From Polyangium sp. 6x1 (GTDB lineage: Bacteria; Myxococcota_A; Polyangia; Polyangiales; Polyangiaceae), in NCBI RefSeq assembly GCF_029946515.1, contig NZ_JARZHH010000057.1:1-64000 (forward strand): a stretch of 64,000 nt of DNA, written 5' to 3'. The position numbers and the translations under genes were made by a program. Every line of letters begins with the position of its first letter. Within the stretch, counting starts at the first letter, position 1. The notes under the pieces are model-generated. The model was not told where the DNA came from and made no database searches. It saw only the letters and a program-made list of their open reading frames with translations. This document shows, piece after piece, positions 1 to 9,292 of this stretch.

Positions 1-14
1 TGGTCCTGCAGAGA

Positions 15-178
15 GGGGGCGGACAGCTTGAAAAACTTTCCCCGCATCGACTGCGCTTCGCGCAGTCGATGCCCAGAGGTCCAGGGCTGGCGCTGCAAAG
101 GGGGGCGGACAGCTTGAAAAACTTTCCCCGCATCGACTGCGCTTCGCGCAGTCGATGCCCAGAGGTCCAGGGCTGGCC
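15..178. repeat. Tandem duplication, 86-bp period, with 13-bp hairpins
   Basis: Two near-identical copies start at 15 and 101. Each holds a G-rich start, an A-rich stretch (gaaaaactttcccc) and a perfect hairpin with 13-bp arms GCATCGACTGCGC/GCGCAGTCGATGC around loop TTC (44-72 and 130-158), followed by the segment agaggtccagggctgg. The second copy runs directly into the dispersed element at 161-236. No coding gene is convincing in 1-334. Small frames here would translate the repeats and have no recognisable product. Whether the array continues to the left cannot be seen. Confidence 0.85.
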
Positions 179-236
179 CTGGTCCGGGTCCAGGGGTGGA
201 CAACCCCTGGTCGGGTCCGGGGTGAAACCCCGGCGC
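130..236 (+). repeat. Dispersed multi-hairpin element, copy A
   Basis: Positions 161-236 (76 nt) recur with no mismatch, inverted, at 44968-45043. The element can fold into consecutive hairpins: the 13-bp stem at 130-158; CCAGGG/CCCTGG at 167-182; CCAGGGGT/ACCCCTGG at 190-210; and CCGGGGT/ACCCCGG at 217-233 with loop GAA. It ends about 100 nt before the start of the first lipoprotein gene. The architecture resembles REP/BIME-type intergenic repeats. The role is unknown; transcript termination or RNA stability are possibilities. Confidence 0.85.
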
Positions 237-334
237 GACGCTTCCGCGATGAGCTCCCGCCGTCCTGGACATGGCCGGTCCAGCGGCCGGGCGCCTTGCT
301 CTGCAGGGGGCGGCAAACTAGGCTGCGCCGCGCC

Positions 335-2077
335 ATGTCGCCCGAACCTGTCTTCCGTCGCCCGAGTGCTGCGGGCTTCTTGCCACGCCGGGCGCGGTTT
401 GCGTCTGCCGCGCTGGTCCTCGCTGCCTCGGGCCTCGTCGGCCTTGGAGGTTGCTTCTCGGTTGCTGACGGTTTGCCGCCGCCTCGCGATGCGTTCTACT
501 ACCCGACGGGCCTCGTGGCTTCGCCGGGACGAACGGCGCTTTACGTGGCGAACTCCGATTTTGACCTGCAATACAACGGCGGCACGGTCCTCGCGCTCGA
601 CCTCGTGAAGCTTCGGGGGGACACGGACAAGCTTCGGCAGGCGATCCTCGATGCGGCCCAGAGCTCTGCGTCGACTGCGGATCCGATGGCCGCGGCTTGC
701 AAGACGGTGGGCGTCGGGAGCAACGACAACACCACGCTCTACCCGGGGCCTTGCGGGCCGGTCGCGCTTGCTCCGTACTTGCAGGATGGCAAGGTTGCGA
801 CGATCGGCGCGTTCGCTACGGATGCGGTGATCGCGGTCCAGCCGGACCCTTGCAAGGATGGCCGCGGTGCGCGCCTCTTCGTGCCGGTGCGCGGCGATCC
901 TTCGGTGACGTACTTCAACATCACCGATGACCGCGAGATCGTTTGCGATGGCGCTCCGCTGCCTGCTTCGTCGCCTTGTGGCGGCGCGATCTGCCTCGAC
1001 TGCGGCGCTTCGTCGGCGGGGGGGCGGTGCTCGCGGGATTTCCTCGTCGGCCGTGATCCTTCGGACAGCCAGCGTGAGCTCACGTTGCCGGTCGAGCCGT
1101 TCGGCATCGCGGTGGATGATCGTGGCGAGTCGATCGTCGTCGTGCATCAGACCGAGCAGACGGCGAGCCTCATCGTCAACCGCTGGGCGAGTGAGCCTGC
1201 GCTCGAGCATTACCTCTCGTCCTTGCCGCCGGGCCCGACGGATGTGGCGAGCGTCCCGATCCCGCGGTTCGTCGAGGAGAACCGGGAGACGAACCCGATC
1301 GACTACACGCCTGCGTTCGGCGTGAGTTACCGCTCGTCGCCGGTGTTCGACCTCCTGCGGTACAACGGCGATACGGGGTCGAGCCCGGCGCGGCCGTTCG
1401 TCACGCGGGCGGCTTCGGTGCGGATCGGGACGACGGCGAGCTCGGCGGACTCGCGTGGGGTCGCGATCGACGGGACGGAGCGGCGCGCGTGCGAGGATGC
1501 GTGCCCGACGGGGGCTGTGCGGAACGACTGCTTGCGGGCCTGCGTGGAAGAGCATCCGCTCGGGATTTACATGGCGAACCGTGCGCCGGCGGCGCTCGTG
1601 ATCGGGCAGATCGCGACGAAGTTCACGGAGCGGGAAGGGGCGAACGGGCCGGAGGTGACGGGTGCGTTCGAGGAGGTCTCGTTCCACGACTCGGTGCCGC
1701 TCGCGTTCGGCTCGTCGCGCGTGAAGATGGGACAGGTGATCGGCAAGGACGGCAAGCCCGCTTGGCGGGTCTTCGCGGTGGCCTACGATTCCAGCTTCGT
1801 CTTCTCGTACGACCCGGTTGCGCGGCGCGTGGACAGCATCATCAAGACGGGCCGTGGTCCGCACGCCCTCGCCTTCGACACGGAGCGGATGCGGGACGAC
1901 GCGGGGAACCTGGTCCTCGACGCAGAGGGCAACCCCATCTGGTACTCGACGATGTACGTCGCCCATTTCACGGATTCGTACGTCGGCGTCGTGGACCTCG
2001 ACATGCGGAATCACGCGACGTTCGGGGAGATGTACATGACGCTCGGCAAACCGGTGCCGCCCAAGGAGTCACAATGA
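335..2077 (+). CDS. Putative lipoprotein with beta-propeller-like repeats
   Basis: 580 residues from ATG 335. The frame is open further upstream, but that part translates the repeat element, and the lipoprotein signal starts just after this ATG. An Arg-rich n-region and hydrophobic stretch (ALVLAASGLVGLGG) lead to a lipobox Cys (LGGC), so the mature protein is probably lipid-anchored. The body has segments such as YYPTGLVASP, ALYVANSDFD and GRGPHALAFD that look like YVTN/beta-propeller blades, and several Cys pairs in the middle. The stop overlaps the next start by 4 nt (ATGA), so the two lipoproteins are probably co-translated. Molecular function is not recognised. Confidence 0.8.
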   Translation: MSPEPVFRRPSAAGFLPRRARFASAALVLAASGLVGLGGCFSVADGLPPPRDAFYYPTGLVASPGRTALYVANSDFDLQYNGGTVLALDLVKLRGDTDKLRQAILDAAQSSASTADPMAAACKTVGVGSNDNTTLYPGPCGPVALAPYLQDGKVATIGAFATDAVIAVQPDPCKDGRGARLFVPVRGDPSVTYFNITDDREIVCDGAPLPASSPCGGAICLDCGASSAGGRCSRDFLVGRDPSDSQRELTLPVEPFGIAVDDRGESIVVVHQTEQTASLIVNRWASEPALEHYLSSLPPGPTDVASVPIPRFVEENRETNPIDYTPAFGVSYRSSPVFDLLRYNGDTGSSPARPFVTRAASVRIGTTASSADSRGVAIDGTERRACEDACPTGAVRNDCLRACVEEHPLGIYMANRAPAALVIGQIATKFTEREGANGPEVTGAFEEVSFHDSVPLAFGSSRVKMGQVIGKDGKPAWRVFAVAYDSSFVFSYDPVARRVDSIIKTGRGPHALAFDTERMRDDAGNLVLDAEGNPIWYSTMYVAHFTDSYVGVVDLDMRNHATFGEMYMTLGKPVPPKESQ

Positions 2078-5000
2078 AGCGGCGTTTTTCTCATTCGACC
2101 CTCGGCGGCCTCGCGCTCGCCACGCTCGGTTTGCCGCTCGCGCTCGTCGCGGGTGGCGGGTGCCAGACGCAGACGGTGCCGACGGCGGTGCGCGCCCTCG
2201 AGCGCTCGGGCCGCGTCTCGTTCCTCTGCCTCGGCGCTCCGGGCGTCGGCACGACGCCGGCGCTGCCCTACGAGAAATGCGGCGGCACGCGGTTCGCGAC
2301 GCCGAACGAGTACGGCGTGTCGGGCGAGGTCACGACCCAGCCGCACCTCTACGCGCTCGTGACGCAGACGACGCGCGGGGAGGTGGCCGTGGTCGACATG
2401 AACACGAAGGTCGACTCCGTGCTCGACTCGAACCCGCGCGTGCCCGGCGCGAACTTCCTGCCTGTTGGCGCGCAGCCTGTCGACATCGTGAGCACGGCCG
2501 GCAGCACGGCGGCGTTCGTCGGGGTCGCCGAGGCCGGCCGGGAGGGGATTTTTGCCCTCGCCGCGAAGGACATCCGCGTCTGCGCCACCTGCGCGCCGAA
2601 GACGCTGTCGAGCTGGCCCGCCTGCGCGCTGCCCGGCGCGCCTGGCGAGATGCTCGTCATCAACGATCCGGCGAACGACGCGGACGAGGTCCGCGCGCGC
2701 TGCGACGACACGACGTATTCGAAGCCGCGGGAGCCCGAGCCCGACGGCGCTGGCGGTTACCTCGTCGACCTCACGCAGGAGGGCTTTGGCCGGCCGAAGC
2801 TCGTCGTGACGATCCCTGATCTCGGCGCGCTCGCCGTGATCGACGCGCAGACGCTCTTCGACGTGGAGCGCGAGGCCGACGGGACGCCGAAGAAGGACCC
2901 GGAGACGGGCGAGCTCGTGTACGTGCACGCGCCGGGCTCGTGGAAAGAGTGCCCCATCGATCGCTGGGTGCCGCTCGAGGTGGATCTGCCGGTGCAGGGC
3001 CCGTCCGCGCCGCCGCCGACAGGGGCGGCGTGCGTCGCGCCTCCCGTGCCCAAGCCTGCGCCCGCGCAGGCGTTCGACGCGCGCCCCGCGGGGATCACGA
3101 CGGCGGAGAAGCGGCTCTTCGTCGGCGATCTCGACGCGCCGGTCGTCCACGTGCTCGACATGAAGACGCCTTGCGAGCCGATCGAGCGGGAGTCGCTTCT
3201 GCCGACGTCGCTGCGCGAGCCCGAGCGGGTCGTGACGACGAGCCAGCTTGCCGCGTCGCCGACGCTCGCGGGCTCGCTCGATCAGTTCCTCTACGCGATC
3301 GATGATCTCGATGGCAGCGTGATGGTCTTCGACATCGCAAAGGACGCGACGTCGCGCAGGCCCCTCACGCGGCCCCACCCCGAGTGGACGCCTGGGCAGG
3401 CGCCCGATCGCGTGGAGTTCGGCGTCCCGGTGCAGGACCTCGTGATCATCGAGCACGACAACCCGCTGCCGATCCCGTCGACGGGCGCGGCGCCGGAGGG
3501 CGTCCGTTGCAGCCCGGATCCGGATCTCACGGTCTGCACGACGACGTCGACGTCGTGTGATCCCGCGACGCTCTACCGGACGAGCGGGACCTACGAGACC
3601 GGCGCGGGGCCGACCACCTTGCGCGGGGCGTTCGCGTACGTGGTGCTCGGCACGGGGCAGATCGCGGTCGTCGACATCGACGATTACGACGCGCTTTGCC
3701 GCGCGCCGGCGATGTACACGTATCTCTACGGCTGCCCGCCGCCCGGCGCGCCGGCGGATCTCGAAAACGAAGAGGGCCTCGCGAGCTCGGGCGAGATCTC
3801 GTGCAACGTCGTCGTGCCGCACACGCCGCGCAGCGCGAACTACGTGCGGACGAGCGATCAGACGGGCCAGAACCAGCCCGGCCTCGCGGGTTTCCCGTTG
3901 CTGTACAACAAAGACGGGACGCTCCAATCGACGTTCGATCCTGGAGGGCCGGTCATGCGCGCGACGGTGCCCGCGCCCAAGGACGCGAGCGAGGCGATCC
4001 CGGCCGCGCATTTCAGGATCGCCGTGGGCGCGTCGCTTCCGGTGATCGATCAAAAGACGGGGCTCACGACGAACGCCGGGGAGCTCGAGCACACGATCGT
4101 GATGAATTTCGAGGACCCGCGCGCCCAGACCACGAGCCAGGGCTTCACGATCACCTACGAGGGGTCGCTACCGGGCTTCACTGGGAAGGCCGGCCGGCTC
4201 GATCTGACGGGCGGCCCGACGCCGTCGCTCTCCGACGCGGCGAGCCGCTTCTGCGATCAGGGCGTGCTCGGGGAGCGCGCCTGGGCGGAGATCCTCGCGA
4301 GCGAGGGGGATCCGAAGGCCGCGACGAACGCGAAGGCGCTCGCCGATTACGTGCAGATTGTCTCGAGCATCCCGGAGGAAGACGACGTTCACTGGGCGAG
4401 CCAGGAGACGCAAGGGGTTTGCACGTACCAGCAATGCAAATCGACGTTCGGCGTGGCGGAGGTCCCGCAGCTGACGCGCGACATCCGGATCTTGGAGTCT
4501 TATCAGGACCGCCTCGAGCTCGGCACGTCGCGTGTGCAGATCCCGAACACGGCGACGTCGGACGCCAACGACACGATGCCGGTCCCGCCGGAGCTCTACG
4601 AATGCTGCTTCCCCACGCTCGTCGGGTTCAACATTCGCGTGGGCAGCCAATGGTCGGTCGTCGGCGAATCGTCGGGCTTCATGCACCACGTCATCCCGTC
4701 GCCGGAGAGCATGGGGGCGACGCCGCTCGGCGCCTGCCGCAATTCGTGTGATCCGACCCGCGCTCGGGAAAATGGCCGCGTGCGCGCCGCTCCGAACGAC
4801 ACGGTGGTGAAGGACGGCGACGTCTTCGCGTTCATCAATCCCTTCTTCCGCCTGGCCATCAACGATCCGGCGCAGGGGAACGATTTCGACGCGGATCCAA
4901 ACTCGAGCGCGATCAACGGCCCGCCGCGCGATACGTTCTTCCAGTTCGCGGTGCAGGGCAACTTCCGCCCGCTCACCCTGAACCTCGCGTCGAACACGAC

Positions 5001-5127
5001 CGAGATCCAGCCGCAGGCCATCACGTTCGTCCCCTCCACGGGCGAGCTCGCCATCACCGACGGCTCGCTCGAAGGCCTCCTCCTCGTCTCGGCGCGCCGC
5101 CTCGGCCTCACGCGACAGTATTATTGA
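2074..5127 (+). CDS. Large putative lipoprotein, beta-propeller-like
   Basis: 1017 residues. The ATG at 2074 overlaps the preceding stop. It begins MKRRFSHSTLGG with a hydrophobic core and lipobox VAGGGC, so it is a predicted secreted lipoprotein. Several segments look like propeller strands (GEVAVVDMNTKVDSVLD, ARPAGITTAEKRLFVGDLDAPVVHVLDM is split across two strands, GQIAVVDIDDYDALC), with many Cys residues suggesting disulfides outside the cytoplasm. The C-terminal third (from about residue 680) contains the phrases FQFAVQGNFRPL and AITDGSLEGLLL, again propeller-like. No enzyme motif is visible. Together with its overlapping neighbour it probably forms a surface or periplasmic pair. An unrelated gene, mutS, follows after 109 nt. 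Confidence 0.78.
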   Translation: MKRRFSHSTLGGLALATLGLPLALVAGGGCQTQTVPTAVRALERSGRVSFLCLGAPGVGTTPALPYEKCGGTRFATPNEYGVSGEVTTQPHLYALVTQTTRGEVAVVDMNTKVDSVLDSNPRVPGANFLPVGAQPVDIVSTAGSTAAFVGVAEAGREGIFALAAKDIRVCATCAPKTLSSWPACALPGAPGEMLVINDPANDADEVRARCDDTTYSKPREPEPDGAGGYLVDLTQEGFGRPKLVVTIPDLGALAVIDAQTLFDVEREADGTPKKDPETGELVYVHAPGSWKECPIDRWVPLEVDLPVQGPSAPPPTGAACVAPPVPKPAPAQAFDARPAGITTAEKRLFVGDLDAPVVHVLDMKTPCEPIERESLLPTSLREPERVVTTSQLAASPTLAGSLDQFLYAIDDLDGSVMVFDIAKDATSRRPLTRPHPEWTPGQAPDRVEFGVPVQDLVIIEHDNPLPIPSTGAAPEGVRCSPDPDLTVCTTTSTSCDPATLYRTSGTYETGAGPTTLRGAFAYVVLGTGQIAVVDIDDYDALCRAPAMYTYLYGCPPPGAPADLENEEGLASSGEISCNVVVPHTPRSANYVRTSDQTGQNQPGLAGFPLLYNKDGTLQSTFDPGGPVMRATVPAPKDASEAIPAAHFRIAVGASLPVIDQKTGLTTNAGELEHTIVMNFEDPRAQTTSQGFTITYEGSLPGFTGKAGRLDLTGGPTPSLSDAASRFCDQGVLGERAWAEILASEGDPKAATNAKALADYVQIVSSIPEEDDVHWASQETQGVCTYQQCKSTFGVAEVPQLTRDIRILESYQDRLELGTSRVQIPNTATSDANDTMPVPPELYECCFPTLVGFNIRVGSQWSVVGESSGFMHHVIPSPESMGATPLGACRNSCDPTRARENGRVRAAPNDTVVKDGDVFAFINPFFRLAINDPAQGNDFDADPNSSAINGPPRDTFFQFAVQGNFRPLTLNLASNTTEIQPQAITFVPSTGELAITDGSLEGLLLVSARRLGLTRQYY

Positions 5128-5236
5128 CCCAGGGTTCGTCCGCGGATCCTGAACGGGTGTAGAGGTCCGTGGTTTTTCCGGGGCGCCCTGGACAAACGGA
5201 GCGGACCCACCGGGCAAACCATGGTAAGGGGGGGCC

Positions 5237-7933
5237 GTGCAAGCGCGGAGCAACGGCAAGAAGATCACCCCGGTGATGCGGCAGTACGAGGAGGCGAAAG
5301 CTGCCCATCCCGATGCGATCCTGTTTTTCAGGATGGGGGATTTTTACGAGATGTTCCGGGAGGACGCCGTCATTGCGGCGCGCCTCCTCGACATCACCCT
5401 CACGAGCCGGAACAAGGGGAATCCCGACGAGGAACCGATGGCCGGTGTGCCCCATCACGCGGCCGCCGGATACGTCTCCCGCCTGCTCGCCTTCGGCCAC
5501 AAGGTGGCGATTTGCGAGCAGATGGCCGATCCCGCGACGGTGAAGGGGATCGTGCCGCGGCAGGTGGTGCGGGTGATCACGCCGGGGCTCGTGACCGATA
5601 CGGAGCAGCTCGACGCGCGGGCAAACCACTACCTCGTCGCCGTGGACAGCGAGTCCGGCAATGCGGAGCGCGGGATTGCCCTGCTCGATCTTTCGACCGG
5701 AGAGCTCTCGGCCGGGACCATTCCCGATCTCGCGTCCTTGCTCGCGGAGCTCGCCCGGTGTGATCCGCGGGAGGTGCTCGTCGGCGGAGGGCTCGACCCG
5801 GATGTGAAGAAGGGCGCCGCGCTGGCGGCGCCTCGCGCGGTGCTGCGGGACGACGAGCCGCTCGACGATGGAGACGTGGCGGCGACGATCGACGGGGCGG
5901 TGGCGGAGCCGATCGCGGCGGAGGCGGCGTCGACGTTGCCGCTGTCCGGGCGGCGGGCGGCGGCGCGGGCGCTCCGGTTCGCGCACAAGTGCACGCCGGG
6001 CACCCCGCTGCCCGTGCGGAGGATCGCGCCGTACGACCCGACGGGGGCGATGCGGATCGACGAGACGGCGCAGGTGCACCTCGAGATCGTGCGAGGCGCG
6101 GACGGGTCGCGGAAGGGGACGCTGCTCGAGACGGTGGACGCGACGGTGACGCCGGCGGGGGCGCGGCTCCTGCGGCGGAGGTTGCTCGCGCCGCTGCTCG
6201 ACGTGGCGTCGATCCGGCGGCGGCTCGACGAGGTGCAGGCGTTCGTGGAGAACCCGCGGGCGCGCGGGGAGCTGCGGGAGGCGCTCGCGCGGGTCGGGGA
6301 CCTCGAGCGGCTGAGCGTGCGAGCGGTGCTGCGCGAGGCGACGCCGAAGGATCTCGGCGCGCTGCGGGATGGGCTGCTCGCGGCGCCGGCGGCGGTGGCG
6401 GCGACGCGGTCGATCCTGGATACGGCCGGGGGTTTGGGGGCAGAGCTCGGCTTGTCCGAGCGGAGCCCCCAACGTTCGAAGGACGAGGTGCGTGAGCTCT
6501 TCGGCGCGGAGGTGGACACGCTGCCCGAGCTCGCGGCGAAGCTCGCGGCGGCGCTCGTCGACAGGCCGCCGGCGCTCGCGCGCGAGGGCGGGTTCGTCCG
6601 GGAGGAGTACGACGCGGACCTCGGCACGCAACGCAGGCTCGCGCGCGGCGGCGCCGAGGAGATGACGAAGCTCGAAGCGGAGCTGCGCGAGAAGACGGGC
6701 GCGGGGTCGTTGCGCATCCGCTTCACGCGGGTGTTCGGCTGGTACATCGAGGTGACGAAGACGCACCTCGGCAAGGTGCCGCCCGACTTCCGGCGCAAGC
6801 AGACGGTGGCCGGCGGCGAGCGTTTCACGAGTGATCGTCTCGACGAACTGGCGGATGGACTGGAGAACGCCGAGTCGCGCGCGCTCGCGCGGGAGACGGA
6901 CATCTTCGAGGGGCTCGTGCGCCTCGTGGCGGAGAACGCGGAGCGGATCCGGAGGCTCGCGCGGACGCTCGCGTCGTGGGATGTGGCGGCGGCGCTCGCG
7001 GACGTGGCGCATCGGCAGGACTACGTGCGGCCCGCGGTCGACACGGGCGAGGCGCTCGTGATCGAGGGCGGGCGGCATCCGGTCGTGGAGCGCCTCGCCG
7101 CGGCGGGTCGCTTCGTGCCGAACGACACGACGCTCGACCTCGGCGGCGATCGGCTGTGGCTGCTCACGGGCCCGAACATGGCAGGCAAGTCGACGCTGAT
7201 GCGCCAGGTCGCGCTCATCACGATCCTCGCGCAGGCTGGGAGTTTCGTTCCTGCGCAGGCGGCGCGGATCGGCGTCGTGGATCGGGTGCTCTCGCGCGTC
7301 GGCGCGAGCGACAACGTGGCGCGCGGCGAGAGCACGTTCATGGTCGAGATGCGCGAGACGGCGACCATCCTGCGCGACGCGACGCGGCGATCGCTGGTCA
7401 TCCTCGACGAGATCGGGCGCGGCACGAGCACGTACGACGGGCTCGCGATCGCGTGGGCCGTGGCCGAGCACCTCTACGACGCGGTCGGCTGCCGCGCGAT
7501 GTTCGCCACGCACTACCACGAGCTGACGGAGCTCGCGCAGCACGGGCCCGGCGTGGCGAACTGGTCTGTCTCGGCGCGCGAGCACGGCGGCGACGTGGTC
7601 TTCCTGCACAAGCTCGTGCGAGGGCCGGCGAGCCGCAGCTACGGCGTCGCGGTCGCCCGGCTCGCGGGCGTGCCCGAGCCGGTGCTCGCGCGCGCCAAGG
7701 CGATCCTCGCGACGCTCGAAGCGGGCGCGCCGCTGCCTTCGGGCAAACACGCGACGATGCGCGGACGCACCCGGCAGGGCTCGGTGCAGCTCGATCTGTT
7801 CGCGAAGGCGAAACCCGACACGGATGCGGCCGCGCCCGTCCTCGAAACGCTGCGCGCCGTGGAGGTCGAGCGTTTGACGCCGCTCGACGCGCTCACGTTC
7901 GTCGCGCGCCTGAAGTCGCTCCTGCCCTCCTGA
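5237..7933 (+). CDS. mutS: DNA mismatch repair protein MutS
   Basis: 898 residues from GTG 5237, preceded by a G-rich ribosome site (taagggggg). MutS binds mismatches as a clamp and recruits MutL. The N-terminal mismatch-reading motif F-x-E is present as GDFYEMF (about residues 34-40). Connector, core and clamp domains follow. The ATPase domain has Walker A GPNMAGKST near residue 645, LDEIGRGTSTYDG as Walker B/signature, and FATHYHELTEL. Near residue 851 there is QLDLF, a canonical beta-clamp binding pentapeptide. Length is normal for MutS1 (850-900). It appears monocistronic, with unrelated lipoproteins upstream and a kinase downstream after 210 nt in which no gene is seen. Confidence 0.98.
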   Translation: MQARSNGKKITPVMRQYEEAKAAHPDAILFFRMGDFYEMFREDAVIAARLLDITLTSRNKGNPDEEPMAGVPHHAAAGYVSRLLAFGHKVAICEQMADPATVKGIVPRQVVRVITPGLVTDTEQLDARANHYLVAVDSESGNAERGIALLDLSTGELSAGTIPDLASLLAELARCDPREVLVGGGLDPDVKKGAALAAPRAVLRDDEPLDDGDVAATIDGAVAEPIAAEAASTLPLSGRRAAARALRFAHKCTPGTPLPVRRIAPYDPTGAMRIDETAQVHLEIVRGADGSRKGTLLETVDATVTPAGARLLRRRLLAPLLDVASIRRRLDEVQAFVENPRARGELREALARVGDLERLSVRAVLREATPKDLGALRDGLLAAPAAVAATRSILDTAGGLGAELGLSERSPQRSKDEVRELFGAEVDTLPELAAKLAAALVDRPPALAREGGFVREEYDADLGTQRRLARGGAEEMTKLEAELREKTGAGSLRIRFTRVFGWYIEVTKTHLGKVPPDFRRKQTVAGGERFTSDRLDELADGLENAESRALARETDIFEGLVRLVAENAERIRRLARTLASWDVAAALADVAHRQDYVRPAVDTGEALVIEGGRHPVVERLAAAGRFVPNDTTLDLGGDRLWLLTGPNMAGKSTLMRQVALITILAQAGSFVPAQAARIGVVDRVLSRVGASDNVARGESTFMVEMRETATILRDATRRSLVILDEIGRGTSTYDGLAIAWAVAEHLYDAVGCRAMFATHYHELTELAQHGPGVANWSVSAREHGGDVVFLHKLVRGPASRSYGVAVARLAGVPEPVLARAKAILATLEAGAPLPSGKHATMRGRTRQGSVQLDLFAKAKPDTDAAAPVLETLRAVEVERLTPLDALTFVARLKSLLPS

Positions 7934-8143
7934 TCGCGCCGGAAGAGGCCGCGAGAAAAAGCAAGCGATCCGGCTCGGCGGGTCCGCGGGGACCTGCTCA
8001 TCTGTAGCGGGGACGTGCGCTGACCGTCCATCTTGCGCAGGGGAACGTTGAGGACGGTCCTGATTCGAGAAGGGCAAGGTGCGGATGCACTTTTCGGGTG
8101 ATTCCTGACGGGGAGCGTGCAGAAATGACCTGCTGCCCCGATC

Positions 8144-9115
8144 ATGACGTCTCCGAACTCCACCGCAGGATTGTCCCGGGACCTCCTCCCGATGCCCGAC
8201 GCTCCGTTCCCCGGCCCTCAGGGGGATCAGGGAGCGCCGTACGTGCCGGGCTTGCTGCTCGAGGGTGTCGTGGCCGAAGGCGGGATGGGGCTCGTCTACG
8301 CGGCGCGCGAGATCTCGACGGGCCGGCGCGTGGCGCTGAAGACGTTGCGGCTCTGCTTCGCGAACGACGAGGGGGCCCTCGCACGCTTCGAGCGGGAGAT
8401 CTCCTTCACGCGTCGGGTCGTTCACCCGAACGTGGCGCCGGTGCTCGGCCACGGGCACATGAGCGACGGGCGGCCGTACTACCTGATGGAGCTTTACCGA
8501 GGCCGGACGCTCGGCGCCGTCGTGCGTGAGGACGGGCCGCTCTCGATCGGGCGCGCGCTCGAGATCACGGACCGGATCCTCGCCGGGCTCGAAGCCGTGC
8601 ACGCGGCGGGGATCGTGCACCGGGATCTCACGCCGGAGAACGTCCTGCTCACCGAGGAGCCCACCGGCGAGACGCGGGTGCTCCTGCTCGACTTCGGCTT
8701 CGCCCACGAGCCAGGTGTGGACACGGGCGACGGGGTGACGTCGGACAGCCGCGGCGCGCTCGTGGGGACGATCCGGTTCATGTCGCCGGAGCAAGTGACG
8801 CGGGGCCGCGCGATCACGGCGCAGAGCGATCTGTTCGCGACGGCGCTGCTGCTCTACTACGCCGTGTCGGGGAAGCTGCCCTTCCGAGGGGAAGGGGATC
8901 TCGACGTGGCGGTGGCGACGGTGCGCAAGGCGCCGGTGCCGCTGCGCGCGGAGAACCGCAATGTGCCGCGCGCGCTCGACGTGCTCCTGTCGCGCGCGCT
9001 GGCGAAGCACCCGGACGCGCGGTTCTCGGGCGCGGCGGAGATGCGGCGCGCGCTGTCCGAGATGCGGCGCCCGCGCGCGAAGGTCGCCGGGGCGGCCGCG
9101 GCGCTCGCAGGGTAG
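8144..9115 (+). CDS. Soluble Hanks-type serine/threonine protein kinase
   Basis: 323 residues, almost entirely kinase domain. Visible elements: glycine loop AEGGMGLVYAA, catalytic Lys in RRVALKTLRL, HRDLTPEN loop (catalytic Asp kept; the usual Lys after HRDL is Thr), DFGFA metal-binding triad, GTIRFMSPEQ activation-segment end, and SDLFATALLLYYAVSG. The HRDLT variant removes the Lys that normally contacts ATP gamma-phosphate; it may still be active. No membrane segment or sensor domain is seen, so it is probably cytoplasmic. The start is uncertain: ATG 8144 has no clear ribosome site and an in-frame ATG at 8192 is possible. Its substrate is unknown. Confidence 0.9.
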   Translation: MTSPNSTAGLSRDLLPMPDAPFPGPQGDQGAPYVPGLLLEGVVAEGGMGLVYAAREISTGRRVALKTLRLCFANDEGALARFEREISFTRRVVHPNVAPVLGHGHMSDGRPYYLMELYRGRTLGAVVREDGPLSIGRALEITDRILAGLEAVHAAGIVHRDLTPENVLLTEEPTGETRVLLLDFGFAHEPGVDTGDGVTSDSRGALVGTIRFMSPEQVTRGRAITAQSDLFATALLLYYAVSGKLPFRGEGDLDVAVATVRKAPVPLRAENRNVPRALDVLLSRALAKHPDARFSGAAEMRRALSEMRRPRAKVAGAAAALAG

Positions 9116-9243
9116 GAGATCCCCCGCCATGCGTGGGGGGGGCGGCGCGGCATCGAGCACGCCGTGCCCGCCCGCCGTGGGCCCGCTCCTTGCCATAGTC
9201 GGCCGCGCTGCGCGGCTTTCGCTCACGGTTCCGCCCGCGGGCG

Positions 9244-9271
9244 TTGACGCGGAAGAGCGCCGCCGTAGCGA
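9244..9271 (+). promoter_or_regulatory. Candidate promoter for the hemerythrin-like gene
   Basis: TTGACG at 9244-9249 and TAGCGA at 9266-9271, spacing 16. A GGAGGAG ribosome site follows near 9280, and the start codon is at 9293. The TAG-type -10 box matches other candidates in this window. Predicted by eye only. Confidence 0.4.
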
Positions 9272-9292
9272 CAGGCTTGGAGGAGAGGGCTC

